Assembly: GCA_021209875.1 (NCBI GenBank)
Contig: JAGYVD010000007.1
Location: 3,782,001-3,846,000, forward strand
Source: Rosellinia necatrix
Taxonomy: Eukaryota; Ascomycota; Sordariomycetes; Xylariales; Xylariaceae
Direction of reading: 5' to 3'
Length of the DNA: 64,000 bases
Shown: piece by piece, positions 1-10,250 of the stretch
How the letters are laid out: each line of letters opens with the position of its first letter
Numbering within the stretch: position 1 is the first letter of the stretch
The notes under the pieces: generated by a model
The model's input: only the letters and a program-made list of their open reading frames with translations
What the model was told of the DNA's origin: nothing
Database searches by the model: none
Made by a program: the position numbers and the translations under genes

Positions 1-353
1 CAGACAGGAGTAATATGAAAAGTAAGTAGAGCTGAGGAAAGCGTACATATCCAGCTACTATAAGACCTGGTGCTCGTTAGGGACGGCTCTGCAAAGAGGC
101 TTGTGTGTATGATCATACCATCCTCAATGTTTATCCTTTTTCGGCAAAACAACTGAGCGTAAACCCGAGTGAAAAATAAAATTGTGACCAGAGAAAACCC
201 GGCAGTGACAACGCCGGTGACCAGGGTGTCTTCGCTTGGTGGGTTGTCAAAGTTTGGCACGATGCCTTCCGGAGGAACATGAGCAGGCCCATTAAGAATA
301 GCCTCTCTAGCTGCCGGCGGTAGCGAAGCCAGGGTATCGGCAATATCAAGCAT
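1..353 (-). CDS. rhodopsin-domain integral membrane protein, 5' end only (partial)
   Basis: The ATG at 353-351 opens a 78-codon exon ending at 119, followed by a 52 bp intron (118-67; GTATGA donor, CCTAACGAGCACCAG acceptor). Exon 2 continues the frame as DGLIVAGY and may end at a GTACGC donor only a few codons later; the rest lies beyond the left edge. The first exon has a short hydrophilic leader (MLDIADTLASLPPAAREAIL), then a hydrophobic first membrane segment (VVTAGFSLVTILFFTRVYAQ), and ends in RINIEDG. That layout (leader, TM1, a basic turn and an (I/L)EDG motif cut by an intron) is typical of the large fungal rhodopsin-domain (Pth11-related, CFEM-less) membrane family, whose ligands are mostly unknown. 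Family assignment is good but rests on about 85 residues. Whether the rest is intact cannot be seen. Confidence 0.7.
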   Translation of the reverse strand, partial: MLDIADTLASLPPAAREAILNGPAHVPPEGIVPNFDNPPSEDTLVTGVVTAGFSLVTILFFTRVYAQLFCRKRINIEDGMIIHTSLFAEPSLTSTRSYSSWICTLSSALLTFHITPV

Positions 354-1171
354 ATTTGTTATAATGTCAAGGCTATCGACAAGGTTCAACGAAAAAGACG
401 AGACGCAGGAGGCAATGTCTGAACAACTCAAGGGATATCAGGGGCGGTGTATTTCTTATTTTATATTCAAAATATTACTATAATTAATGACATACGAAGC
501 ACGAACATCGCGGCAGAGTGGTGGCTTGATTCCTCGATCACTTGGTGATCAGGCTGTTGCGCGTCGTTCGTATAGAGGTTGGGTGTGGCGGCATCTTGGC
601 CTTGGGAGGACCAATACGGTCAGTTATTGATGTATTCAAATGCGAAGACCGGCTGGACGGCACGGGTAAGGACATCTCTAGAGGTCAAGTCTTTGCAGCC
701 GACAGTTATAACAACATTGAGACCCCAAGATGTCGTCGCGAGGGGTTGTGGGGGGCCGGGGCCTGGGGGAAGGGGGCCAATAAGTGACCTGTCAATCTGA
801 GTGCCACACGGGCGGTACAATAATTGGTATCACTGCATATTCAATATTAAACAGAACGGCAGATGCCGTCTAGGCCAGCCTGCAGCTGCCAAGCGCGTTT
901 TGTTATAGATGATAGGGGCAAAGACGTGTCGTGGTGGGCCCAGCTACGGAAAAGCTATGTGTCTATCCCTCATCCCCCCCTATTTATTTTTTTTTCTAGT
1001 AGGCTGTGGTAAAAGGGAGACTTGAGCTCATAATCCTCATTAATAAATCAAGCCAGTACATTTAATACAGATCTCCCGTTTTTCAAGTCTCCATTGGTAT
1101 TTATTTGTTATATCAAACTTCAAAAAAACTAACCTCTTTACATGTATTCTACCTAATACCTAGAGCCCACG
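354..1171. other. intergenic, divergent promoter region
   Basis: Spacer between the leftward rhodopsin-domain gene and the rightward P450. The 450-490 stretch just upstream of the rhodopsin ATG is AT-rich (TTATTTTATATTC and nearby), as expected for a promoter. Short open frames at 542-820 overlap one another on both strands, have no family resemblance and are probably chance. Confidence 0.5.
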
Positions 1172-3380
1172 ATGCCCTCATTTTCTATCCCATCGGCTCT
1201 CGCCATTGCGTTTGCATTATATGTAAGGAGGATCTAAATACTATTTCTACATTCAAGCACTAATATTCCCTACGCATCTAGGTTCTCCTCCTCTTTAGCT
1301 ACCGTCTTCTCCTCCACCCCCCTACGAGGCTTCCCCGGCCCATTCGCCGCGAAGCTATCCCACATCTACGGGGGCGCCTGCGCGCTCGCCCAGAACACGC
1401 ACCTAAAAGTGCATCAGAACCATCTTCGTTATGGTCAGTTTAAGCCTTCCACACATAACAAACCCCCCCCACCCCCCTTCCCTCCTGGCCCCCTCTCACA
1501 CAAGTCTCCGCGCGCGTGTGTTAACATGCAGCAAAGGACCGGTCGTGAGGATCGCCCCCGACAGGCTCGTGTTCAACACGGCGACAGCCCTACGAGGTAA
1601 GTCAAAAGCGTAGAAAACCCCAATCCCCCCTCCCCACCCCTCCCCCCCCCCGGGATCCAAGCCAGAAGCGCACGCCACGGCTTACGACAGCAACAGACAT
1701 CTACCAGAACGACCGGCTGGTCAAGTCGCGCGCGTACCGCGCGGCGCAGTACCGGCTGGGGATCCTCAACGTGTTCACGGCCGTGGACAGGGCGCAGCAC
1801 CGGGCGAGGCGGAGGGCGGTCGGGGCGGCGCTCTCGGAGCAGTCGATGCGTGCGTTCGAGCCGGCGATGGTGCGCGAGGTCGACACGTTCATCAGGCAGC
1901 TCTTCCTCGCCGCCACCACCGCCATCACCACCACCTCTACCTCTACCTCTACCTCCTCCGGCATCGGCGTCGTGGACATGACGCCGGCCTGCCGGCACCT
2001 GAGCTACGACACGGCGGCGCTGTTGGGGTTCGGGCGCAGCCTCGACCTGCAGACGGGCGTGGCAGGAGATGGGGATGGGGAGGGGGGAAGGGAAAGGGGG
2101 AGGGGAAGGGAAAGGGGGAGGGGGAGGGGGAGGGGAACCGGTTCGTGCCGCGGGCCATCTCGCTCGGCGACCTGCGCATCAACGTCGCCATGAACTTCCC
2201 CCCGCTGGCCGCCGGGCACCTGCACCAGCGCATCGCCGGCTGGGTCCCCAACAGCCTGCGGGACCGGTTCTTCGCCACCCTGGGCGCCCTCACGAGCGCG
2301 AGGCTCGGCGAGCCCGCGCACGCGCGGCACGATCTGTGTTCGTTCATGGCCAGGTCGATGGCCGGGAAGGGGAAGGGGGAGGGGGAGGGGGAGGGAGAGG
2401 GAGAGGGAGAGGATCAGAAGCCCGACCGGCTTGACTTCGTGACGGAAGCCTTGTTCTTCTTCCCAGCAGGTATGTGTGTGTGTGTGTGTATGAACAATCC
2501 CATTACTTCCGGCCCCGGTGGCATAATGATCCCCGACCAACCAACCAAAACGACCCCAACAAATGAAGCTAACTAAAAACTTCCCGCTCGGGGGGAAACA
2601 ACAGGCGGCGAGACATCCGCGGTAGTGCTCTGCGCTCTGATGTTTTACCTGTCGCGCGGCGGCGGCCCGTCGGCGCGGCGCTGCTACGAGCGGCTGGCGG
2701 CGGAGGTCCGCGCGGCGTTCCGGACCGGGGCCGAGATCCGCGGCGGGCCCCGCCTCGCCGGGTGCCGGTACCTGCGCGCCTGCATCGACGAGACGCTGCG
2801 CGTCAGCCCGCCCGTCACGGGGATGCTGTGGCGCGAGCTGGCGGCGACGGCGACGGCGCCCGTCTCGAAGGAGGGTGGTGGTGATGGTGGTGGTGGTGGT
2901 GGTGGTGGTGGTGAGGAGGGGGGCGAGGAACCGCTGGTCATCGACGGCCACGTCGTCCCCCGCGGCACGCAGGTCGCCGTGAATCTCTACAGCCTGCACC
3001 ACAACGCCGAGTACTTCCCCGACCCTTTCGGCTTCCGGCCCGAGCGGTGGCTGGACGGCGCCGCGGACGACGCGCGGAGGAGGGCCATGGCCGACGCCTT
3101 CGCCCCCTTCTTGGTCGGTCCGCGCAGCTGCGCCGGGAAGTCCATGGCCTACCTCGAGGTGAGCCTCACCATGGCGAAGACGCTGTGGTATTTCGACTTC
3201 GAGGCGGCCCCGGGCGACGCCGGCAAGCTGGGCGGCGGCGATCCGACAAAAAAGTCGGGTGGGAGGGACCGGGTGGGTGAGTTTCAGCTCTACGACAGGT
3301 TTTCGGCGCATCACTACGGGCCAAACCTGGTGTTCCGTCCTCGTGAAACCCTCTATAATGAATTGGATATCGCGGCGTAA
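1172..3380 (+). CDS. cytochrome P450 monooxygenase (frame broken by a purine tract)
   Basis: Heme-thiolate monooxygenase, probably ER-anchored; substrate unknown. Clear exons: 1299-1433 (PLRGFPGPFAAKLSHIYGG proline-rich hinge), 1537-1596 (GPVVRIAPDRLVFNT), 1697 to about 2060, about 2133-2469, and 2605-3380. Introns are 1434-1536, 1597-1696 and 2470-2604, all phase-consistent. Diagnostic motifs are the I-helix AGGETS (across the last intron), the K-helix ETLR, PERW, and the heme loop FLVGPRSCAG with its cysteine ligand. An ATG at 1172 followed by a GTAAGG donor at 1223 could be the anchor exon, but its phase does not match the acceptor at 1298, so the N-terminus is unresolved. Between LDLQT and NRFVPRAIS the frame changes inside a G/A tract. 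A GT-AG pair (2059-2132) would restore phase, but it has no branch site or pyrimidine stretch. Further Gly/Glu and poly-Gly repeats lie at 2364-2412 and 2871-2914. Confidence 0.85.
2068..2138. repeat. G/A purine tract inside P450 coding region
   Basis: Almost pure G and A, built from GGGGAG and GGGAAA-like units including one G6 run. It separates two out-of-phase parts of the P450. A sister tract at 2364-2412 stays in frame and codes for alternating Gly-Glu. Confidence 0.85.
2871..2914. repeat. GGT trinucleotide repeat, in frame
   Basis: Tandem GGT units coding for poly-glycine between the K-helix region and the VIDGHVVPRGTQV strand of the P450. This is a surface-loop position, so the fold could tolerate it. 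Confidence 0.85.
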
Positions 3381-4311
3381 GAGGCAACGGAGTACGCCTT
3401 TGTTGGGATATACGAAGGTCTCGCCGTCGAATAATTACCTAATAGAGATCTGGTTTAGCCCTTCAACAAACGCCAGGGAACCCATGACGGGGAAGACTAT
3501 CTAGACAATCCCCTGGCGGTTCGTTGCATATTGATTGCAGAATTCTAGCAATATCGCATCACAGTATTAGCATTAGGAGAAAGTCCTGAAGTCGGCCATC
3601 TGACCGCTTTGGCTTTTCTGCGTAGGGACATTGGATTGAAACAGCAAACGGTCTCTTCCCTAGACATATTAATCCCTAGAATCTCGACGTCCATTAGTCC
3701 GCGACTACATCCACAAGGCAAACTAGGGATATCTATAAGTTCATTTAGCTAGATTAGGAAACCTGGGTCTAATGAAAACCGGTCGGCCCTATATTGAGTC
3801 TCGGTCTCCCTAGAAAGCGTTCACGTGTTATAACGCCGTGTCATACAGCACGTATCACGTATCTCTAAATATGTCGACTAATGAACACACTCTAGCAAGT
3901 TAAGGGGCCGCTCGAGGCAAGTGAACGAAGACCAAATAGGATCGAGGCCAAAGGGATAAAAGGGAGCGCCGGCACCCGAGAAAGCCCAATCCTTGTTAGA
4001 TGAATGATGTCGTGAAAAAGAAAGAGCCGAATGCGTGGCTTTAGAATCCGGCTAGTGCTTTACAATAGCCGTAGGCAGCTTCACCTCACCGCGCGGTATG
4101 AAGCAGATGGGGCCCTAGAGGCGGTAGGATCTTAATAATGGGCTTCTACTCATATGCAATCGGCTGGGCCTAAGTAGATGTGCCAATATCGTGTAGTTAT
4201 GGATATCAAAAATGCTCCTATTTCTCTTCTAGTCGTACCCGTAACCTGCCATAGTTACCTTGAGCCCATATGCACGAGTTCCGCTGAGAAGGATGTATTT
4301 GCTCCAGAGTC
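3381..4311. other. intergenic
   Basis: Spacer between the convergent P450 and coiled-coil genes. No repeat array, RNA gene or supported open frame seen. Confidence 0.5.
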
Positions 4312-6023
4312 TCATATCTCGAAGATCTCGCCGGCGCCATACCCGCCGCCTCCCTTCCGTCCATCGACGAGGTCCAGCCTCCATCCCTCCCAGTTCTTCA
4401 GCCCGCGCTTCAGCTCCTTGATGCGCTCGAGCCTCCTCTTGGCGTCCTCTTGCTGCGCGCGCTTGAAGGCCTCCTCGTCAAACTCCATGTCGTCGTCCTC
4501 GAGGAACTCGTCCTGTTCGTCGGCGCTCATGCCTGCTAGCGCGTTGATGCCACTGGTCAAGTAGCCGCCCAGGCCTTTACCACTGGTTTTGCGCGTCGTG
4601 TTGGATGAGGAAGGACCATTGTCCAGGTCGATATTGGTGAAATCACCTTCGGCGCCTGGTTCCATCTCCCTCCGTCGCTGGTGCCAGATGCCTCTACGTA
4701 GATCGTAAACTTCGCCTTCGAGGTCCCGAATTCTCTTTTCCATGCGCTGTCTCTCCTCACCCTCGAGTTCATCCATGCCCTCATCATCGCCGCCACCTTC
4801 TGCGGCGTCCTTCTTACGCAAGCGCAAGTTCTCTCCTTCGAGCCTCTCGATTTTCAGCTGTGCCTCCTGCGCTTCCTTTTCGGCGCGCTCTTTCTCTTTC
4901 CGTAGGGCTTGCGACCGGCTGTCGTTCTCCTTATGAAGGGTCCCCAACGCGGCGACCTTCTTATCCAGCGCCTCTGCCTTCTTCTCTAGCTCGGTCTTTT
5001 CGGCTGTGATTCTCTCAATATCCCTCTCCAGGGTGCGCACTTTGGTTTCGGCGCTGGTCCGCGCGCCCCCTTCCTTTACGACACGCTCCGCTGTGCGGTC
5101 AAGGTTACGCTTGAGGTCGGTCAGTTCCCGCTGAGCCTTCATCGCAGCTTGTTCTGACCGCGCAAGCTTTTCCTCTAAGGCAACAATCTGCTCTCGGTCC
5201 GTGCCTCCTGCTGTCGCCTGCCTCTCAGCCTGTGCGCGGAGACGGGAAATCTCCAGCTCCATCGTCTCGATCGTTGTCGACTTAGACGCAAGCTGTGCCT
5301 GCAGCTCATCTGCCGGGACAGCCATCGCCAGTGAGGGCGAGGAGCCATGGCGCTTTGTAGCAGCAGATTGAAGCTGCGTGTTCTGCCTTTGAAGGGCAGC
5401 AATTTCGGATTTCTGTAGGTAGCTGTTAGTAAACTCGAAGCGGGCGAGGATCGTGGCTATCATACAAGCTTCTCGATCTGGCTGTTGTCCGATCCATCTC
5501 GGTCAGCTTCTTGAAGATCAGCTAGCTCATCTTCTGCCTTCTTGTATCGCCTCTCCGCGTCACCGGCTTCCTTGGCGAGACGCTTGTTCTCCTTCTCAAG
5601 ATCTTCAATACGTGCGACTTGTTTCCGGTAAATGTCAGCCGCAGTCTCGCCATCGGGGCTTAGCGTGGGCGATAGCGGACCCTGGCGGAAGGACGGAGAT
5701 CTCAGCTGGGACGTTTGCGACAGGGGCGCGGGTGTCTGGGCCGGGGAGAAAGGGCCTTCGGAGGCATCCTTGTCAGCAGCAGTGCTCGTCGTCGCCCCGG
5801 GCTCGACTTCGGCGGCGGCCTCGGCGGGGGCTTCCTCCTTTTGTTTGTCCTTCTTCCCGGTTCCGGCCTTCTTTGACTTCTTTTTCATTTGCTCGACCTA
5901 ATCTGCCGTGTCAGTGCTCGAACGGAGTCGGCAATTCGCCGCGAGGCGATCGCATCATACCCGCTTCCTCGCGGCCGCCAGCTTTTCGGCCTTTTCGGCG
6001 TCTGTCAAGTCCTTGTCGGCCAT
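4312..6023 (-). CDS. coiled-coil 'M protein repeat' protein, possible golgin-like tether
   Basis: Three exons: 6023-5961, 5897-5466 and 5412-4312. The introns are 63 bp (5960-5898) and 53 bp (5465-5413), both phase 0 and with GTATGA donors. The protein is 531 aa. It begins MADKDLTDAEKAEKLAAARK, then a Lys-rich VEQMKKKSKKAG segment, a low-complexity Pro/Ser stretch, and ETAADIYRKQVARIEDLEKE, which opens a long heptad coiled coil to about residue 400. The end is acidic (EDDDMEFDEEAFKRAQQED), followed by a conserved closing block LKNWEGWRLDLVDGRKGGGG and GEIFEI. This architecture matches the conserved filamentous-fungal family annotated 'M protein repeat protein'. A Golgi tethering role (Rud3/Imh1-like) would fit a long coiled coil with a conserved tail, but that is inference. 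The gene itself is well supported. Confidence 0.85.
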
Positions 6024-6641
6024 TTCTAGAGACGATGCAATTGGCCAGTCTGCAGGAGAAAAATAGAATCCTGACACAAGTGGGTGCGCATGCGCAAGCG
6101 AGCTGTATGAAAAGCAGAGTGTAGGCGTGGCAGAAGACGCTGGTCAAGTGTTGGCTATAAGGATCGGTACCTAGGTATGCTTATTGCTTATTGTGCCATG
6201 TCGATGTGTCCAGAACCAGTCCAGCACCTACCTAGGTAGGTAGGTAAGGTAGGTAGGTACTTAAGGTACCTATTTACTTTTAGGTCCGTTTGGAACAGCC
6301 CACCAACGTCGGACGAGACAGCCTAGCTCCAACCTACGTCAACACGGCCATGCACGGACCACGCCCCGTCCGGGGCCCATTAGTGCACACGACGGAAGGT
6401 AGGTCTCGGTTTCGAGGATTGATGCCTGTGGCATGACGGGAGTGACTGCATGTATCCAGTTTAGGTAATGACCTTCTCGCAGCCTACCTCTCAATGTAAC
6501 TTACCTCCCAGTAGCTTTTATTTGCTTGATTTACGTTGGACCTGCCTGCCCAACCCACGTGCAGGACTTAGTACAAGCACGTACCGATACAACCACCTTC
6601 GACTCCGTTCTTAGTTGTTTACCTCCGTCTCACTACATGAC
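6024..6641. other. intergenic, divergent promoter with TAGG repeats
   Basis: Shared upstream region of the coiled-coil gene (-) and HAD gene (+). It contains CCTAGG-centred GGTA repeats at about 6229-6275, one copy of the motif that recurs across the intergenic DNA of this window. Confidence 0.6.
6229..6275. repeat. CCTAGGTAGGTA-type intergenic motif
   Basis: CTACCTAGGTAGGTAGGTAA followed by more GGTA units: a CCTAGG palindrome flanked by GGTA direct repeats. Similar copies occur near 11965-12000, 12180-12192, 12355-12366, 21215-21230, 40145-40165, 49218-49275, 57018-57028, 57296-57312 and 63103-63134, always outside genes. Confidence 0.7.
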
Positions 6642-7754
6642 ATGAGAAGTTCCAAAGTCCCCGCCCAATTCCTGCGATCGACTCTGCGCAATTTGGCCAC
6701 CATGTCGAAAACGGCACCTCGGCGCTTTGCGCCTCTGAAAACCACCCCAGGGCAAGAGGACACGGGGTTGCCAAAATTACAAGGGATAATATTCGACGTT
6801 GACGGGACACTCTGGTAAGAAAGCCCCCAAGCGAAAAAAGCGCTACATAAAATACCACTGCAGGGGGGGGAGAAGGAGGAGAAGGAGGAGGACGAGGAGG
6901 GGGGGGGAGTGGGTAGAATAGCTTCCACACTACCCCTCCATGAGATGAGCCCGACTTACACGCACCTACCCCCGTCCCGTCCCCCCCCCCACAAGTTTTC
7001 GCAACGCAACGCAATACAACCGACTAACTAAAACCCCCCCCCGCGCCCTTTGCGTGTAATCGCGAGCCGCAGCCTCCCGCAGAACTACATGTTTGCGCAG
7101 ATGCGCGCGGCGCTGCAGATCCCGGCGTCGAGCGACATCCTGGGCCACGTGGCGTCGCTGCCGGCGGCGGCGCGGCCGGCGGCGATGGCGGCGGTCCGCA
7201 CGATCGAGCGGGCCGCCATGGCCGCGCAGGAGCCGCAGCCGGGGCTCGGCGCGCTGATGGGCTACCTGCGCGGCCGCGACGTGCGCAGGGCCCTGTGCAC
7301 GCGCAACTTCGACCAGCCGGTCGCGCACCTGCTCGCCAAGTTCCTGCCCGGCCACGTCTTCGCGCCCGTCGTCACGCGCGACTTCGACCCGCCGAAGCCC
7401 GCCCCCGCCGGCCTGCTCTTCATCGCGCGGTCGTGGGGCCTCGTGCGCCGCGTGGACGACGATGGCGAAGGCAAGGGCAATGACGAAGGCGATGCCGCCG
7501 CCGCCGTCGCCGGCGACGGTGGGGAGGACTGGGAGCTGGGCGACGCGTCGGCGCTGATCATGGTCGGCGACTCCATCGACGACATGACCGCCGGCCGGCG
7601 TGCGGGCGCCGCCACCGTGTTGCTCGTGAATCCTGATAATGCCCACCTGGCCGAACACCCGCATACGGATCTGGTCATCCGGAGCTTGGACGAGCTAGTC
7701 GGCGTGCTAGAAGACGGCTTCGTCGGCAGGGAGATACCGATATCTACCCCCTGA
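6642..7754 (+). CDS. HAD-superfamily hydrolase (phosphatase-like)
   Basis: Two exons, 6642-6814 and 7073-7754, with a phase-2 intron of 258 bp that cuts motif I: the protein reads FDVDGTL-C across the junction. Motif I is DVDGT (nucleophile and acid/base Asp), motif II the Thr of LCTRN, motif III the Lys of PPKPAP, and motif IV MVGDSIDDM. All four catalytic motifs are present. The family uses an aspartyl-phosphate intermediate to dephosphorylate small metabolites; the substrate is not predictable. The leader from the first ATG (MRSSKVPAQFLRSTLRNLA) is rich in Arg and Ser and has no acidic residue, so it could be a mitochondrial presequence. An internal ATG at 6702 (MSKTAPRR) would give a shorter, cytosolic form. 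Exon 2 is far richer in GC than exon 1 and carries an Asp/Gly/Ala-rich insertion (DDDGEGKGNDEGDAAAA). Confidence 0.9.
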
Positions 7755-8516
7755 GGTGAGGATATCGCGGCGCGCCCTAGAAATTATATATATATATATA
7801 TATTAGCGCCAGATAGGCCTAGATTATATAGCAAACCCGCGCGCAACACGCCGCGGACATTGTCCAGTCAACCCTTCGGTCTCAAACAACACATACTATA
7901 TAGCGTATTGAACCCCGTTGTTAGTCTCGTGCAGCCAATGACCAGAGCGGAGAGCAACAAAGTAATATCGCCCATGATTTTAATAACACCGAAACCGGGC
8001 ATCACAGGGGCATATTCCGAGATGTCAATAATACGAACAGCGTTGTTCAAGGGCCATTCATGTTATGTTAGATCTGTTCTAACAAGACTAGTGCCTATAG
8101 CGTGCTGAGCCAGACATCAAGCGTGGTCAGTTATCACGACCTCCACAAAGCAAACGGTACCAACGAGTTCAACCTGCACTTCTATGTATTAATACACGAA
8201 TCCTCCTTGGCCCTCTCTGACTGCATCTGCTATCCTCTTGGCGTTGACATTGGTGATAAATAGGACGCGCGAAGCGAAGTAAGCTCTTGTATCTGCCACG
8301 ACATCTATCTAGATCCTCAGCATTCCTTGTTTCAAGGTAGTACCATTTTTGGCAAGCCAACTATATGCATGCGATTGCATCTTAAGTATTCGGACTGGAG
8401 GGATCTGTTGGAAAATCGAATGCATCGGTCCTCTGCGGGGGAGATGGGTGGGTTTGTGCCGTTTCACGACGCTGTCTTATAACTAGACATTTATTCGCAG
8501 ACACTCGTAATCAAAT
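7755..8516. other. intergenic, convergent 3' region
   Basis: Lies between the convergent HAD and MAPKK genes. A (TA) microsatellite sits at about 7785-7803, shortly after the HAD stop. Nothing else recognised. Confidence 0.5.
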
Positions 8517-10250
8517 CTATTTTCGAGGGTAACCCATTGCGCCGTAATTGCCGTTCGAGGGCGGATATGCCGCCTGCCGGCGGCTCTCACCCCGTATCTC
8601 GTCCGGTGTCGCCTTTCTTGGCGGAGGTGGAGGAAGCGGACCGCCTGGCGCTGGCCTCACGGGTAGAGTAAACGTCCCGGCACTAGCGCTAGCGGGAAGC
8701 GAAGCCTCTGAGTATGCCCCAACCTTTGGTATGGATCCAGATGTTGCTGATCTTTGGCCTAAACCCGGATGGATACCGGACCCACCTGCTCGTCCGATGC
8801 TGCCCGTTCCGTTCCTTGTGGGCGAGCGGCTTGGTGCGTGGCCATAATGGTCTCGAGGCGAAATTATAGCCCCTGCAATCGGGATCTCACCGGATGTTGG
8901 CGTATACGCCGAATTGGCATCAATTTGCTGGTTGGGTGAATCACCGGACCGGAGTAGCTCTTGAGTTGCAGGGGATAATTGTGGTGCAAGATGCGATTTC
9001 CGGTTGTCCTTTTCCATCATACCAACAGCCCATGCTCGGAGGTCTACCGGCGTCCTCTTAGCTGCCTGAACAAAGGCATCGTTGTCCTATACAAACTTGT
9101 TAATTATAAGATCAGTCTCACTACTTTTGATAGTAACGTACGAAGAGGTCTTGGGGCGTTGGGCGTCGTTCGGGTTCCTTATAAAGGCACTTCTGAATCA
9201 TGTCCTCAAGGATGGCAGGAAACGCGTCGCTCTTCGGCAATGTTGGGGCGGGTTCGTGAACGATCTGTTGTAGCAGGTCCAATATACCCGCCGGCGCACC
9301 ATCCCCATCGGACAGTTGTTCACTCGCAGCAAATGGGAACTTTCCGATGGCCAACTCCATTATTGTTAGACCAAAACTCCAGACGTCCGATTTGACAGTG
9401 TACTTCTCGCCTTGGATGCGCTCCGGGGCCATGTATGTCGACGTGCCAACAAAAGTATCGGCGATCGAATTCACTAGCTCGCCCGAGACTCCAAAATCAC
9501 ATAGCTTAATGTGACCCTTGGAATTAGTAAGGATGTTTGACGGCTTGATATCACGGTGCATGATGTGCAGTTTCGAGTATAGATAAGTTAGACCTCCAAG
9601 TGTGGCTTCCGCAATCTTTCCCAGTACATCGACCCGGACGGGGCCAAAAACTCGGGACACCCTGTCTAGAGACCTGCATTTGTCTAGATTAGTCAAAATG
9701 GAGACGCATGTTCGGACAGTTTGTACGCACCCGACATCCATATACTCCATGCACATTATAACATCGTTGTGGTCATTTAAAAAGGCACCGTAGAATGTTA
9801 CAATGTAGTCGGATTGGCAGCCATGCATAATCTGAAGCTCACGCACGATTCGTTTTCGTAGTTCTTTATTCGCCTCGACGTGGATGACCTAGGAATGAGT
9901 TCAGTTACCGTTACTTCAAATGGCCCAAGTGGGAAGAGGGGTGAGGATGTTGCTACCTTCCGCGCCATTGTGGTGCCTGTGGGCAAATGCTTCACCTTGC
10001 TAACGGTACCGCCATTGCCGGAACCGAGCTCCTTGACAATCTCAAGATCCTCTTGGCGGATGTCGAGGTTAAACTCAATGCCTATCTCCAGTTGGGCCTC
10101 GTTCGCAACATCGTCTGCCCTAGAACCTCCAGCGCCCCAGCCTGAACCGTTGCCCGAACCTGAAGCAGCAGCCAATTTCGGCGGGCCAAGGGCCAAACCT
10201 TTAACATTCCGGCGCTTCATAGAGCGCGGAGCAAAGTTGGACTCGGACAT
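8517..10250 (-). CDS. STE7: Ste7/MST7-type MAP kinase kinase of the mating/pathogenicity cascade
   Basis: Four exons: 10250-9957, 9888-9731, 9673-9142 and 9086-8517; introns of 68, 57 and 55 bp; 517 aa. It is a dual-specificity kinase that phosphorylates the Fus3/Kss1-type MAPK. The N-terminus MKRRNVKGLAL is a classic MAPK docking (D) site. The kinase domain starts near residue 70 with the glycine loop ELGSGNGG. The invariant Lys (MARK) is residue 98, the last codon of exon 1. Then come HRDIKPSNIL, DFGVSGEL and an activation loop NSIADTFVGT with Ser and Thr in the S-x-x-x-T spacing phosphorylated by MAPKKK, followed by APERIQGE and SDVWSFGL. Exon 4 encodes a long Ser/Pro/Gly-rich tail ending YGAMGYPRK, as in the filamentous-fungal Ste7 orthologues. 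The D-site start and the tail favour Ste7/MST7 over Mkk1 or Pbs2. All frames are intact. Confidence 0.93.

Noticed and set aside
2004..3314. 436-codon minus-strand open frame
   Set aside because: It is the antisense shadow of the GC-rich P450, with repeat-driven Arg/Leu/Pro content and no motif; the sense strand has all P450 signatures.
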